From CAZFIO01 sp964519585 (GTDB lineage Bacteria; Bacillota; Clostridia; Tissierellales; Tissierellaceae), in NCBI GenBank assembly GCA_964519585.1, contig CAZFIO010000009.1, forward strand, positions 1 to 24,930: a stretch of DNA of 24,930 nucleotides. The letters are read 5' to 3'. The position numbers and the translations under genes were made by a program. A model generated the notes under the pieces. That model worked only from the letters and a program-made list of their open reading frames with translations. It was not told where the DNA came from and searched no databases. Positions 15,795 to 23,213 of this stretch are shown here, piece after piece (within the stretch, counting starts at the first letter, position 1; each line of letters begins with the position of its first letter).

Positions 15795-15974
15795 AGTTCG
15801 CGGTACCACTCTTGTTGATATTTCTATCCACTCAAAGATGTAACGGTATCAGCCGGTTAAGTTTTCCTTAACAACTCCAAGATAAGTTCAGTCATAATTA
15901 TTGCCACTTTTCACCAGACAGAGGCTCTCTTAAAATAATTATTGGCTTACTAGTTCTCTTCTAGGTTTTTACTA
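15764..15974 (-). promoter_or_regulatory. T-box riboswitch, leucine specifier CUU
   Basis: The leader RNA of leuS carries the T-box core AAGAGTGGTACCGCGAA (15797-15813). Its UGGU pairs with the NCCA end of uncharged tRNA, and U fits the discriminator A of tRNA-Leu. In stem I the loop-E pieces AGTA and GAA are visible. The base triplet right after GAA is CTT (15884-15886), a leucine codon followed by A. The stem between them uses the self-complementary ATAATTAT arms. The distal loop has AGAGAG and CTGGTGAAAAG. The identity of the class is certain from the core; the specifier is a strong reading. Confidence 0.93.
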
Positions 15975-15980
15975 TGAGTA

Positions 15981-16009
15981 ATTATAGCAAAGAAGAAATA
16001 ATTAATCAA
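15981..16009 (-). promoter_or_regulatory. Sigma-A promoter of leuS
   Basis: TTGATT (16004-16009) and a perfect TATAAT (15981-15986) are spaced 17 bases apart. The -35 box lies in the last codons of rarA, so leuS transcription starts just after that gene, near 15974. Confidence 0.75.
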
Positions 16010-17333
16010 GCAATTTTTTTTCCTGTAATTTTTTCAGCCTTGTTTTTATTTCCTTTTCATAACCATTGCTTGTAGGCTTATAGTAGGTTTTTTCCTCCAT
16101 TCCTAGTGGTAGGTAGGTTTGCTTTACATAATTCCCTTCATAGTCATGGGGATATTTGTAGTCTATCCCATACCCTAACTTTTGGGCCCCTTGATAATGG
16201 GAATCCTTTAAATGTTTGGGTATATCTCCAACCTCCATGGTCCTTATATCATCTAAAGCCCTATCAATTCCCACACAAGCAGCATTGCTCTTAGGTGCTG
16301 TAGCCACATATAGGGCAGCTTGGGATAGTAAAATCCTTGCTTCAGGCATCCCAATATTTATTAGCCCATTAAAGGCTGCATTGGCAAGAATTAGAGCATT
16401 AGGATCTGCATTTCCTACATCCTCTGCAGCAGCTATAATAATTCTCCTAGCAATAAATCTAGGGTCTTCCCCTGCATTTATCATTTTTGCCAACCAGTAT
16501 AAGCTGGCATCTGGATCAGAGCCTCTCATGCTCTTTATAAAGGCAGAAATAGTATCATAATGCTCATTTCCACCCTTATCATACCTAGCTGTCTTTATCA
16601 TGATTGATTCTTTTATAGTATCTAAATCAATTACTTTTATACCTTTATTGTTTTCAGGGGTGGATAGGACTCCTATTTCTAGAGAGTTTAATACCAATCT
16701 CCCATCTCCTTCAGCAATTGTTATAAGATAGTCTACAGCTTCATTGCTTATGTCTACTTGGAAATTACCTAAGCCTCTGTTTTTGTCTTCTAAGGCCATA
16801 TGAACAAGTTTCAATAAGTCTTGTCTTTTAAGAGATTCTAAATTTATAACCATGGTCCTTGAAAGAAGGGCCTTGTTTACCTCAAAATATGGGTTTTCCG
16901 TAGTTGCACCTATTAATATAATAATTCCCCTTTCAACAAAGGGAAGCAAGGCATCCTGTTGCGCCTTGTTGAATCTATGGATTTCGTCTATAAATAATAT
17001 GGTTCTTTTATTATGCAATTTTAAACTTTCCTCTGCCCTATGAATAACCTCCCTGATATCCTTAACTCCAGAAGTTACTGCAGATAGCTTTTCAAATCTC
17101 ATATTTGTGGTATTGGCAATTATCATAGCCAAGGTTGTTTTACCTGTACCTGGTGGCCCATAAAAAATCATAGATGTTAGTCTATCTGCCTTGATAGATC
17201 TTTTGAGGAATTTGTTTTCCCCAACCAAGTGATCTTGTCCAACAAAGTCATCCAAGGATTCTGGCCTCATCCTATCAGCTAAGGGTGCATTTCTTTTTAA
17301 ATTGTCTTCCATTGACATTGTAAATAAATCCAT
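16002..17333 (-). CDS. rarA: Replication-associated recombination protein A (MgsA/RarA AAA+ ATPase)
   Basis: This 443-residue AAA+ protein acts at stalled replication forks and is related to clamp loaders. Walker A is GPPGTGKT at 59-66 and Walker B is ILFIDEIHRF at 112-121, followed by FNKAQQDALLP and sensor 1 GATTENPYF. The C-terminal half has the MgsA tetramerisation region (GSDPDASLYWLAKMINAGEDPRFIARR) and ends in the YKYPHDYEGNYVKQTYLP stretch. The ATG has AAAGGTGAT about five bases upstream. In Bacillus the homologue (yrvN) is next to the Rrf2 gene cymR; here leuS, degV and tdh come in between. A TATAAT at 17376-17381 might be its -10, but the -35 is poor. Confidence 0.93.
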   Translation of the reverse strand: MDLFTMSMEDNLKRNAPLADRMRPESLDDFVGQDHLVGENKFLKRSIKADRLTSMIFYGPPGTGKTTLAMIIANTTNMRFEKLSAVTSGVKDIREVIHRAEESLKLHNKRTILFIDEIHRFNKAQQDALLPFVERGIIILIGATTENPYFEVNKALLSRTMVINLESLKRQDLLKLVHMALEDKNRGLGNFQVDISNEAVDYLITIAEGDGRLVLNSLEIGVLSTPENNKGIKVIDLDTIKESIMIKTARYDKGGNEHYDTISAFIKSMRGSDPDASLYWLAKMINAGEDPRFIARRIIIAAAEDVGNADPNALILANAAFNGLINIGMPEARILLSQAALYVATAPKSNAACVGIDRALDDIRTMEVGDIPKHLKDSHYQGAQKLGYGIDYKYPHDYEGNYVKQTYLPLGMEEKTYYKPTSNGYEKEIKTRLKKLQEKKLLD

Positions 17334-17429
17334 CTTATCACCTTTTTATAAATGTATCATATTTATATCTCTATTATTATAGTTTATAAATTAGGGTCCC
17401 TTGTAAATCTTCAACCTCTCGTTATAAAA

Positions 17430-17492
17430 TTTGCTTGATAATTTTATAAGCAAAAAGAATGCAAAATTAAATGCTAGGCAAATAATTTTGCA
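17430..17492 (-). terminator. Two hairpins after nrdR
   Basis: A 10-bp stem (TGCAAAATTA) with a 13-base loop at 17460-17492 is followed by ATTCTTTTT on the minus strand, a plausible terminator. A second, weaker stem (TTTGCTT, 7 bp) lies at 17430-17454. The rest of the nrdR-rarA gap shows only AT-rich sequence and a possible rarA -10. Confidence 0.55.
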
Positions 17493-17516
17493 AATAGAAA
17501 ACTTTCAAAAACTTAA

Positions 17517-17984
17517 CTAACCTTGATTACTACCCTCATCTAAGATAGTTTTTAACTCATCCATAAAGGAGTTAAGGTCTTTAAATTGCCTATATACAGA
17601 AGCAAACCTAACATAGGCAACCTCATCTATTTCCTTTAGCCCATTCATAACCATTTCACCTATTTCTTCTGATGTAATTTCTTTTTCCAAAGAGTTAGAT
17701 AGGGTCTTTTCAATACTATGAACTAAATTATCAATTGTATTTATTGATACAGGTCTTTTTTCGCAGGATTTAATTATTCCATTTAATAACTTATTCCTAT
17801 CAAAACTTTGCCTGTTACCATCCTTCTTAACTACAATTATAGGGATTTCTTCTATTTTTTCATAAGTAGTAAATCTTTTACCACATTGAATACACTCTCT
17901 TCTCCTTCTGATGGCCTGTCCCTCATCAGTAGGCCTAGAATCAAGAACCTTGGATTCCATAAACTGGCAAAATGGACATTTCAT
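17517..17984 (-). CDS. nrdR: Transcriptional repressor NrdR
   Basis: This 155-residue repressor controls ribonucleotide reductase genes. It has an N-terminal zinc ribbon with C3, C6, C31 and C34 (KCPFC and ECIQCGKRF), an RRRREC-type basic stretch that contacts DNA, and an ATP-cone from about residue 49 (VVKKDGNRQSFDRNKLLNGI) that senses ATP and dATP. The length is standard. The ATG at 17982-17984 has GAGGTGA seven bases upstream. It has its own sigma-A promoter. NrdR genes are often found beside sigG-ymxH in clostridia, so the context is ordinary. No nrd genes are in the window, so its targets are elsewhere. Confidence 0.95.
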   Translation of the reverse strand: MKCPFCQFMESKVLDSRPTDEGQAIRRRRECIQCGKRFTTYEKIEEIPIIVVKKDGNRQSFDRNKLLNGIIKSCEKRPVSINTIDNLVHSIEKTLSNSLEKEITSEEIGEMVMNGLKEIDEVAYVRFASVYRQFKDLNSFMDELKTILDEGSNQG

Positions 17985-18005
17985 GAACTCACCTCATTTT
18001 CTTTA

Positions 18006-18034
18006 ATTATAATATATTAGGATGCTCTTGTCTA
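18006..18034 (-). promoter_or_regulatory. Sigma-A promoter of nrdR
   Basis: TAGACA (18029-18034) and TATAAT (18006-18011) are 17 bases apart on the minus strand, in the 56-base gap after ymxH. Confidence 0.72.
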
Positions 18035-18040
18035 ATGGGT

Positions 18041-18274
18041 TTATTTTAAATCTATTAAAATAGTATCCTGGCCCACTATCACAATATCTTCCCAATTTAT
18101 AATTAAATCATTAGGCTTTGAAAAAAAATTGAAACCCTTTACATTTCCTGGTACTATCATTGCATTTATAATTCCCTTTTCAACATCTATCTCAAAATCG
18201 TAAATATAGCCAAGTCGTTCCCCACTTGTTATGTCTATTAGCTCTTTCATCTTAATATCGGATATACTAACCAT
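18041..18274 (-). CDS. YlmC/YmxH-type sporulation protein, PRC-barrel
   Basis: This 77-residue protein has one PRC-barrel-like domain (ELIDITSGERLGYIYDFEID ... INWEDIVIVGQDTILID). It matches the YlmC/YmxH family found in spore formers, usually just after sigG. Its biochemical role is not established; Bacillus relatives are linked to sporulation by expression and position. The ATG has AAGGGGTGA upstream. A long palindrome separates it from sigG, and no clear promoter of its own is seen, so transcription by read-through from sigG is likely. Confidence 0.85.
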   Translation of the reverse strand: MVSISDIKMKELIDITSGERLGYIYDFEIDVEKGIINAMIVPGNVKGFNFFSKPNDLIINWEDIVIVGQDTILIDLK

Positions 18275-18288
18275 AGTTTCACCCCTTT

Positions 18289-18332
18289 ATATATAAGCTT
18301 ATTGTAATTATATTTAAAATAAGCTTATATAT
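18289..18332. repeat. 15-bp inverted repeat between sigG and ymxH
   Basis: Arms at 18289-18303 and 18318-18332 (ATATATAAGCTTATT and complement) are perfect, with a 14-base AT loop. It begins 11 bases after the sigG stop. There is no T run, and the ymxH ribosome-binding site follows immediately, so its role is uncertain: weak terminator, RNA stabiliser or protein site. Confidence 0.6.
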
Positions 18333-18342
18333 TACAGGTAAT

Positions 18343-19116
18343 TTATATATGCTTTCTCATTTGCCTTAGGGCGTTTTTCTCTAGTCTTGAAACTTGGGCT
18401 TGTGATATACCAATTTCTTCAGCCACCTCCATTTGAGTTTTTCCCTCAAAAAATCTTAGGCTCAGTATGTTTTTCTCCCTTTTGTTTAATTTTTCTAAAG
18501 CTTCATTTAAAGAAATTTCATTTACCCAACTTTCAACTTCTTCCTTATCATCCTTTACTTGATCCATTACAAATATAGGATCTCCACTATCATGAAATAT
18601 AGGTTCAAATAAAGAAACAGGCTCCTGTATAGCCTCCAAAGCAAAGACTACTTCCTCTTTTGGTAGGTCTAATACCTGTGCAATTTCAATAATAGTTGGT
18701 TCTTTAGAGTTTTTATATATTAGTTGATCTCTTGCTTGCAAGGCCCTATAGGCTATATCCCTTAGTGACCTGCTGACTCTTATGGGATTATTATCCCTAA
18801 GATAACGCCGAATTTCTCCAATTATCATAGGAACAGCATAGGTGGAAAATCTTACATTGTGACTCAAATCAAAGTTATCTATAGCTTTTATTAACCCTAT
18901 ACAACCTACCTGGAATAAGTCATCAACAGGTTCTCCTCTCCTATTAAATCTTTGTATTATACTTAAAACAAGCCTTAAATTCCCCTGAATAAAATCTTCT
19001 CTAGCCTGTAAATCTCCTTCTTTAATTTTGATAAATAATTTCTGCATCTCATCATTTGTCAATACCGGTAATTTTGCTGTATCTACCCCGCAAATTTCTA
19101 CCTTGGCTCCATACAT
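18343..19116 (-). CDS. sigG: RNA polymerase sigma-G factor, late forespore
   Basis: This 257-residue sigma-70-type factor directs late forespore genes. It opens with KVEICGVDTAKLPVLTNDEM, the sigma-G-specific N-terminus that distinguishes it from sigma-F and binds the anti-sigma factor. Region 2 includes NGNLRLVLSIIQRFN-like and DDLFQVGCIGLIKAIDNFD sequences; region 3 follows RRYLRDNNPIRVSRSLRDIAY; region 4 has EVAEEIGISQAQVSRLEK as helix-turn-helix. The length matches Bacillus SigG. The ATG has GAGG just upstream and a further AGAGG ten bases away. It lies behind the sigE terminator with its own candidate forespore promoter, then ymxH. Confidence 0.96.
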   Translation of the reverse strand: MYGAKVEICGVDTAKLPVLTNDEMQKLFIKIKEGDLQAREDFIQGNLRLVLSIIQRFNRRGEPVDDLFQVGCIGLIKAIDNFDLSHNVRFSTYAVPMIIGEIRRYLRDNNPIRVSRSLRDIAYRALQARDQLIYKNSKEPTIIEIAQVLDLPKEEVVFALEAIQEPVSLFEPIFHDSGDPIFVMDQVKDDKEEVESWVNEISLNEALEKLNKREKNILSLRFFEGKTQMEVAEEIGISQAQVSRLEKNALRQMRKHI

Positions 19117-19155
19117 TTACCTCAATCCTCTCATGAGTTTTGCCCCTTTCAAATA

Positions 19156-19184
19156 AATTATTGCCCTATGGAGTGTTTTTATTC
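19156..19184 (-). promoter_or_regulatory. Candidate sigma-F/sigma-G promoter of sigG
   Basis: GAATA (19180-19184) and GGCAATAATT (19156-19165) are separated by 14 bases on the minus strand. The second element fits the sigma-F -10 pattern GGnnAnAnTw at every position. In Bacillus, sigG is transcribed by sigma-F and then sigma-G. No good sigma-A promoter is seen here. Confidence 0.5.
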
Positions 19185-19214
19185 ATTTATAGTTAAGAAT
19201 AAAAATCCAAAAAA

Positions 19215-19241
19215 AAACATTATTAGGAATCAATAATGTTT
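19215..19241 (-). terminator. Terminator after sigE
   Basis: A 10-bp stem (AAACATTATT) with a 7-base loop overlaps the end of sigE and is followed by a run of T residues on the minus strand. It separates spoIIGA-sigE from sigG. Confidence 0.85.
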
Positions 19242-19957
19242 TACACTAGTCGCCCCATTTCTTTTTGCAGGCGTTTTATTATTCTTTTTTCTAGCCTAGA
19301 TATATAGGATTGAGATATTCCCAAAAGGTCAGCCACTTCTTTTTGTGTTTTTTCAATTCCATTGGATAAACCATACCTTAATTCCACTATAGTTTTTTCC
19401 CTATTGGAAAGTTTGTCTATAGCCTCTTTTAATAAAGACTTATCAACCTCATCCTCTATATACTTATATATAATATCTCCATCAGTACCTAAAATATCAG
19501 ATAATAATAATTCATTACCGTCCCAGTCAATATTTAAAGGCTCATCCAAGGATATCTCATTTTTAATCTTACTGGTTTTTCTTAGATACATTAATATTTC
19601 ATTTTCTATACATTTGGAAGCATAGGTGGCAAGTTTTATTTGTTTATCTGTATCAAAGGTATTAACAGCCTTAATTAAACCAATTGTACCAATGGAAATC
19701 AGGTCTTCTATTGCTATGTTTGTGTTTTCAAACTTTCTTGCTATATAGACCACCAGACGTAAATTTCTTTCAATTAAGATACTTTTAACTGAGCTATCAT
19801 TTTTTAAATTCTGTAAATAATAAGCTTCTTCATCTGCCTTAAGGGGAGATGGTAGTACCTCACCTGTACCAATATAATCAATCCTATCTAAAAAATCAAA
19901 TTTCTTAAGAAGTTTATAGATTAAAATATTAAATCTAAACTTTAGCTTTTTCAACAT
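19241..19957 (-). CDS. sigE: Pro-sigma-E, mother-cell sporulation sigma factor
   Basis: This 238-residue sigma factor drives early mother-cell transcription. It has the basic, amphipathic pro-sequence at the N-terminus (MLKKLKFRFNILIYKLLKKF) that holds the precursor inactive at the membrane until SpoIIGA cuts it; in Bacillus about 27 residues are removed. The rest matches sigma-E closely: LIERNLRLVVYIARKFENT, EDLISIGTIGLIKAVNTF, PLNIDWDGNELLLSD and ISQSYISRLEKRIIKRL. The ATG has AGGGGGAA upstream, inside spoIIGA. It overlaps spoIIGA by 23 bases, implying translational coupling of protease and substrate, and ends in a terminator. Confidence 0.97.
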   Translation of the reverse strand: MLKKLKFRFNILIYKLLKKFDFLDRIDYIGTGEVLPSPLKADEEAYYLQNLKNDSSVKSILIERNLRLVVYIARKFENTNIAIEDLISIGTIGLIKAVNTFDTDKQIKLATYASKCIENEILMYLRKTSKIKNEISLDEPLNIDWDGNELLLSDILGTDGDIIYKYIEDEVDKSLLKEAIDKLSNREKTIVELRYGLSNGIEKTQKEVADLLGISQSYISRLEKRIIKRLQKEMGRLV

Positions 19958-20861
19958 TATTTCCCCCTATCATTAATTCATGACTCAATAAACCCCTGTA
20001 ACCCCTGTCAGTAACCAAATTCCCATTATAAATTCCAATTACTAAATTATCCCTAATGATTTCTCCATCATTTGCATATATTTTTACATAATCAGGTTTG
20101 AAGCCAAGTATTATTTGACCCTTGCTTCCTAGGGATTTAAAAGGTATAATCCTAAATTCCATGCCCTCATTTAACTTTTCCCACTTGTCTTGAATAAGCA
20201 AATAGTCACTATCAGTTTTACTATGGTATATTTCTTGTAAGTTTGCAGGTAACAAGTCCCTAAGAATTTTGTATTCAACAATAAAAACAGGCTTTTTACT
20301 TAGTGGTTCAAGAAGTAAATTCCCTGTATCTACTAGAGCCTTTAAACTTACCATTTCTTGATTCAAACAAATATCAACATCATATATATACTTATCTCTC
20401 AGGTTTATTTTATAATTATAAGTGAAAACTCTATATATTATGATTCCAGCTAATAATACTCCTAGGCCTAAGTATTTGGCTTGAAATGCGTTTGCGAATT
20501 TTGCTTTACCTTCAATTATTATAAATGAAATTTTTCTATCCCAGGATAGGCTTGTTATAATTCCAGCCATAACAAATGATACTATATAAAAACAAAGTAA
20601 TTGTTGAGTAAAGCTCTTAATATCCTTGGCCCTATATATAAGCTTTACTATAATAATTGAAAATAATAATTTCATGGGATAAGAGGTAATAAATAAAAGT
20701 GGAGGATAAAATAATACTAGAGAATAGCTGGTGCCAATAAGGCTCCCTATAATAATCCTGATTGTCTTAATATTTGTTTTGCTTATATATTTTGTAATCA
20801 ACAGGATAAAAAAATTAATTATAAAGTTTTCAAGTAAATAATATTCCAAAACAATATACAA
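19935..20861 (-). CDS. spoIIGA: Sigma-E processing peptidase SpoIIGA, TTG start
   Basis: This 308-residue membrane aspartic protease activates pro-sigma-E at the sporulation septum. The N-terminal half has about five membrane segments (YYLLENFIINFFILL, IIIGSLIGTSYSLVLF, and others to residue 145). The C-terminal half is a soluble protease domain with the catalytic D178 in ALVDTGNLLLEPLS. I chose the TTG at 20859-20861, which gives the family-like opening YIVLEYYLLENFIINF and has AGGAGG six bases upstream; an ATG five codons earlier has no site. The gene overlaps sigE by 23 bases. Upstream are a possible -35/-10 pair with long spacing, discussed under findings. Confidence 0.92.
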   Translation of the reverse strand: MYIVLEYYLLENFIINFFILLITKYISKTNIKTIRIIIGSLIGTSYSLVLFYPPLLFITSYPMKLLFSIIIVKLIYRAKDIKSFTQQLLCFYIVSFVMAGIITSLSWDRKISFIIIEGKAKFANAFQAKYLGLGVLLAGIIIYRVFTYNYKINLRDKYIYDVDICLNQEMVSLKALVDTGNLLLEPLSKKPVFIVEYKILRDLLPANLQEIYHSKTDSDYLLIQDKWEKLNEGMEFRIIPFKSLGSKGQIILGFKPDYVKIYANDGEIIRDNLVIGIYNGNLVTDRGYRGLLSHELMIGGNNVEKAKV

Positions 20862-20971
20862 GAATTTCCTCCTCATCCTATTATCCTTAAATTATATTCA
20901 TAGCTTTGATAAATTATGTATATTATAAATTAAAAGCTTAAATAACTTTGTCTTATTATAGCTAATAAAAA

Positions 20972-20999
20972 AAACGTATCTCCCAAAAAAGATACGTTT
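20972..20999 (-). terminator. Strong terminator after ftsZ
   Basis: A 10-bp stem (AAACGTATCT) with an 8-base loop is followed by eight T residues (three of them within the stem) on the minus strand, 12 bases after the ftsZ stop. Confidence 0.88.
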
Positions 21000-21011
21000 A
21001 TCTACAAGTTT

Positions 21012-22076
21012 TTATTCACTTTTGTCTTTTCTTCTTAAAAATATTGGTATATCTAAATCCTCAAAACTATTATTTAAATCGTATTCACCACTAGCAGTCT
21101 TACCCATGATCTTTTTGAAATTACTATCATCGAAACCGGTAGCTATTACAGTGATTTTAATCTCATTATTCATGTTACTATCAATACCTGCTCCAAAAAT
21201 TATATTTGCATCCTTATCTACAGACTGCATTATTAAATCAGCTGCTTCATTAACCTCCAGCATGCCTAAGTCTTCTCCACCCGTTATGTTTAAAAGTACT
21301 GATCTGGCCCCATCAATTGATGTTTCTAGTAAGGGGCTTTTAATGGCTAGCTTTGCTGCTTCAGAAGCCCTGTTGTCTCCACCGGCCTGCCCTATACCCA
21401 TATGGGCTATTCCCTTGTTTTCCATTATTGTCTTAACATCTGAAAAGTCCAGATTGATTAAGTTGGGAACAGAAATTAAATCAGATATACCTTGAATTCC
21501 CTGTCTTAAAACTTCATCTGCCATAAGAAAGGCTTCTGACATAGGAGTTTTCTTTTCTGCCATTTGTAGTAGTTTGTCATTGGGTATAGTTACAAGTGTA
21601 TCAACCTTATTTCTAAGGCTTTCTATTCCCTTTTCTGCCTGTTGTTGTCTTTTCCTTCCTTCAAAAGTAAAGGGTTTTGTAACTACCCCTACAGTAAGTA
21701 TTCCAAGTTCCTTTGCAATTTCAGCTACAATTGGAGCAGCTCCTGTACCAGTTCCTCCACCCATACCTGCAGTAATAAATATCATATCTGCACCATTGAT
21801 AGATTCCATGATTTCATTTCTGTTTTCTTCAGCTGCCTTCTCCCCTATTTCAGGGTTGGCACCAGCTCCTAAACCCTTTGTAAGTTTTTCTCCTAATTGT
21901 ATTTTTAGTTCAGCTTTGGATGCATACAGGGCCTGCTTGTCCGTATTAAAAGCAATAAAGTCTACTCCCCTAACCCCATGATCTATCATTCGATTAATTG
22001 CATTGTTTCCTCCCCCACCCACTCCTATAACTTTAATCTTTGCAAATTGTTCAACATCAACATCAAAATCAATCAT
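21012..22076 (-). CDS. ftsZ: Cell division protein FtsZ
   Basis: This 354-residue tubulin-like GTPase forms the division ring. The nucleotide-binding signature GGGTGTG is at residues 106-112, after GVGGGGNNAINRM near the start. The T7 synergy loop LINLDFSDVKTIM, which completes the GTP site of the next subunit, is at about 206-218. The C-terminal peptide FEDLDIPIFLRRKDKSE is the typical landing site for FtsA, SepF and similar partners, reached by a short linker. The ATG has GGGGG seven bases upstream. It follows sbp directly; ftsA, the usual neighbour, is absent. A strong terminator ends the division run. Confidence 0.97.
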   Translation of the reverse strand: MIDFDVDVEQFAKIKVIGVGGGGNNAINRMIDHGVRGVDFIAFNTDKQALYASKAELKIQLGEKLTKGLGAGANPEIGEKAAEENRNEIMESINGADMIFITAGMGGGTGTGAAPIVAEIAKELGILTVGVVTKPFTFEGRKRQQQAEKGIESLRNKVDTLVTIPNDKLLQMAEKKTPMSEAFLMADEVLRQGIQGISDLISVPNLINLDFSDVKTIMENKGIAHMGIGQAGGDNRASEAAKLAIKSPLLETSIDGARSVLLNITGGEDLGMLEVNEAADLIMQSVDKDANIIFGAGIDSNMNNEIKITVIATGFDDSNFKKIMGKTASGEYDLNNSFEDLDIPIFLRRKDKSE

Positions 22077-22132
22077 ATTTAATCCCCCTTGTCCTAAATT
22101 ATGTGTATGTTTTTCATTTAAATCTTCCTTGG

Positions 22133-22462
22133 TTAAATCTTTAATAAGATTCTTCTTATGGAGGCAAAGTTATCAAATAAGCGATTGCCAAATGTAAATA
22201 TAGCAGCATAATAAAGTGGTACACCTAATTTATCGCCTACATAGGCTAAAAATGCTGCTAAAATTGCATTTCCAAAAAAACCAGAAAGAAAAACTTTTAT
22301 ATCAAATTTATTTTCTAAATTAGCCCTTACCCCTCCAAAAACAGAGTCCAATGAGGCTAAAATAGCTACTGTTATATATAAGGAATAAGTGGTGTTGTAA
22401 GTATAGGGTAAAAGAAAACCTATAACAGTTCCTACTAGAATCCCTATAAGTGCAAGAAACAT
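22133..22462 (-). CDS. sbp: Small basic membrane protein, Sbp family (DUF1290)
   Basis: This 109-residue protein has three predicted membrane helices (residues about 3-20, 28-45, 58-80) and the family stretch ASLDSVFGGVRANLENKFD, ending FDNFASIRRILLKI. It matches the small basic protein found between the DUF881 genes and ftsA or ftsZ in Bacillus and clostridia. Its function is unknown; the division-cluster location suggests a link to septation. Its ATG shares one base with the TAA of the upstream gene, with AAGGTGAT as site inside that gene, so the two are translationally coupled. The gap to ftsZ is 56 bases. Confidence 0.9.
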   Translation of the reverse strand: MFLALIGILVGTVIGFLLPYTYNTTYSLYITVAILASLDSVFGGVRANLENKFDIKVFLSGFFGNAILAAFLAYVGDKLGVPLYYAAIFTFGNRLFDNFASIRRILLKI

Positions 22463-23190
22463 TATATATCACCTTCTCCCTGAGGTTTTGCATATTGAAA
22501 ATAAAAATCTTTGCTATAGGCTGGGATATAGACCCTGTCCTCAACTTTTGGCTCAAAGCCTAATTGATAGACTACACTTAAAAGTTCTCCATAGGTCCCA
22601 GGTGCACTGACAGAAGCGTATAATTGTTTAGGATCACCTATAGCCCTTATTATAAAAGGGGCTCCTAGAATTTCCCGGTTTATTTTTATAACTGGGCCGG
22701 CACATTCTATCTCAGAAGTAGATAGGACTCTTTCACCATTAATACTTATGGCTTCTGCTCCTGCAATTCTCAGGTCATTTAATATATTTAAAATATCTAC
22801 ATCATGTATTATATCATCATTTATATCAAAACCAACAATTGTATCTTCAGGGTTATCAAACATTTTTATAACAATACCTGGACCTTCCAAAGGAATATGG
22901 CCAGATCTTAATCGATTGTCTTCATTTTCTTTTATTAGAATATCAATAATACTTTCTTCCCCCCTAGATATGTTTTTAAAAACCTCCAAGGTATCCTTTT
23001 TTTGGTTAATCATTTCTTTTAGGTCTTCAATTTCATCATTTATAGCTGTAATTTCATTTTTTGTATTTTGAATTGACCTTAGGGTTATGGGGGTGTATAA
23101 TTCTAAATTTGTTTTCATCAAAATTGATATAATAATTCCTATTAAAAGGCTAGCAAGGCCAATGGCTAAATCTTCAATTTTAATTCTCAT
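22462..23190 (-). CDS. DUF881 protein, second copy (YlxX-like)
   Basis: This 242-residue protein has an N-terminal membrane helix (DLAIGLASLLIGIIISILM), a coiled stretch at about 40-75 (SIQNTKNEITAINDEIEDLKEM) and a DUF881 domain with DILNILNDLRIAGAEAISING, SAPGTYGELLSVVYQLGFEP and PFIIRAIGDP. No enzyme motif is visible; a structural role at the division site is inferred from location only. I prefer the ATG at 23188-23190, with GAGTGA upstream at good distance; an ATG five codons earlier (23205) has no suitable site but cannot be excluded. It lies a few bases after the first copy and overlaps sbp by one base. Confidence 0.85.
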   Translation of the reverse strand: MRIKIEDLAIGLASLLIGIIISILMKTNLELYTPITLRSIQNTKNEITAINDEIEDLKEMINQKKDTLEVFKNISRGEESIIDILIKENEDNRLRSGHIPLEGPGIVIKMFDNPEDTIVGFDINDDIIHDVDILNILNDLRIAGAEAISINGERVLSTSEIECAGPVIKINREILGAPFIIRAIGDPKQLYASVSAPGTYGELLSVVYQLGFEPKVEDRVYIPAYSKDFYFQYAKPQGEGDI

Positions 23191-23213
23191 AATAATCACT
23201 CGCATTTTTATAA

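Noticed and set aside
17376..17407. Sigma-A promoter for rarA
   Set aside because: There is a TATAAT, but no -35 at 16-18 bases; TTTACA is 20 bases away. Kept only as a remark.
18304..18317. Promoter for ymxH in the palindrome loop (TATAAT-like)
   Set aside because: The AT-rich loop contains TATAAT by composition, but no -35 at a fitting distance.
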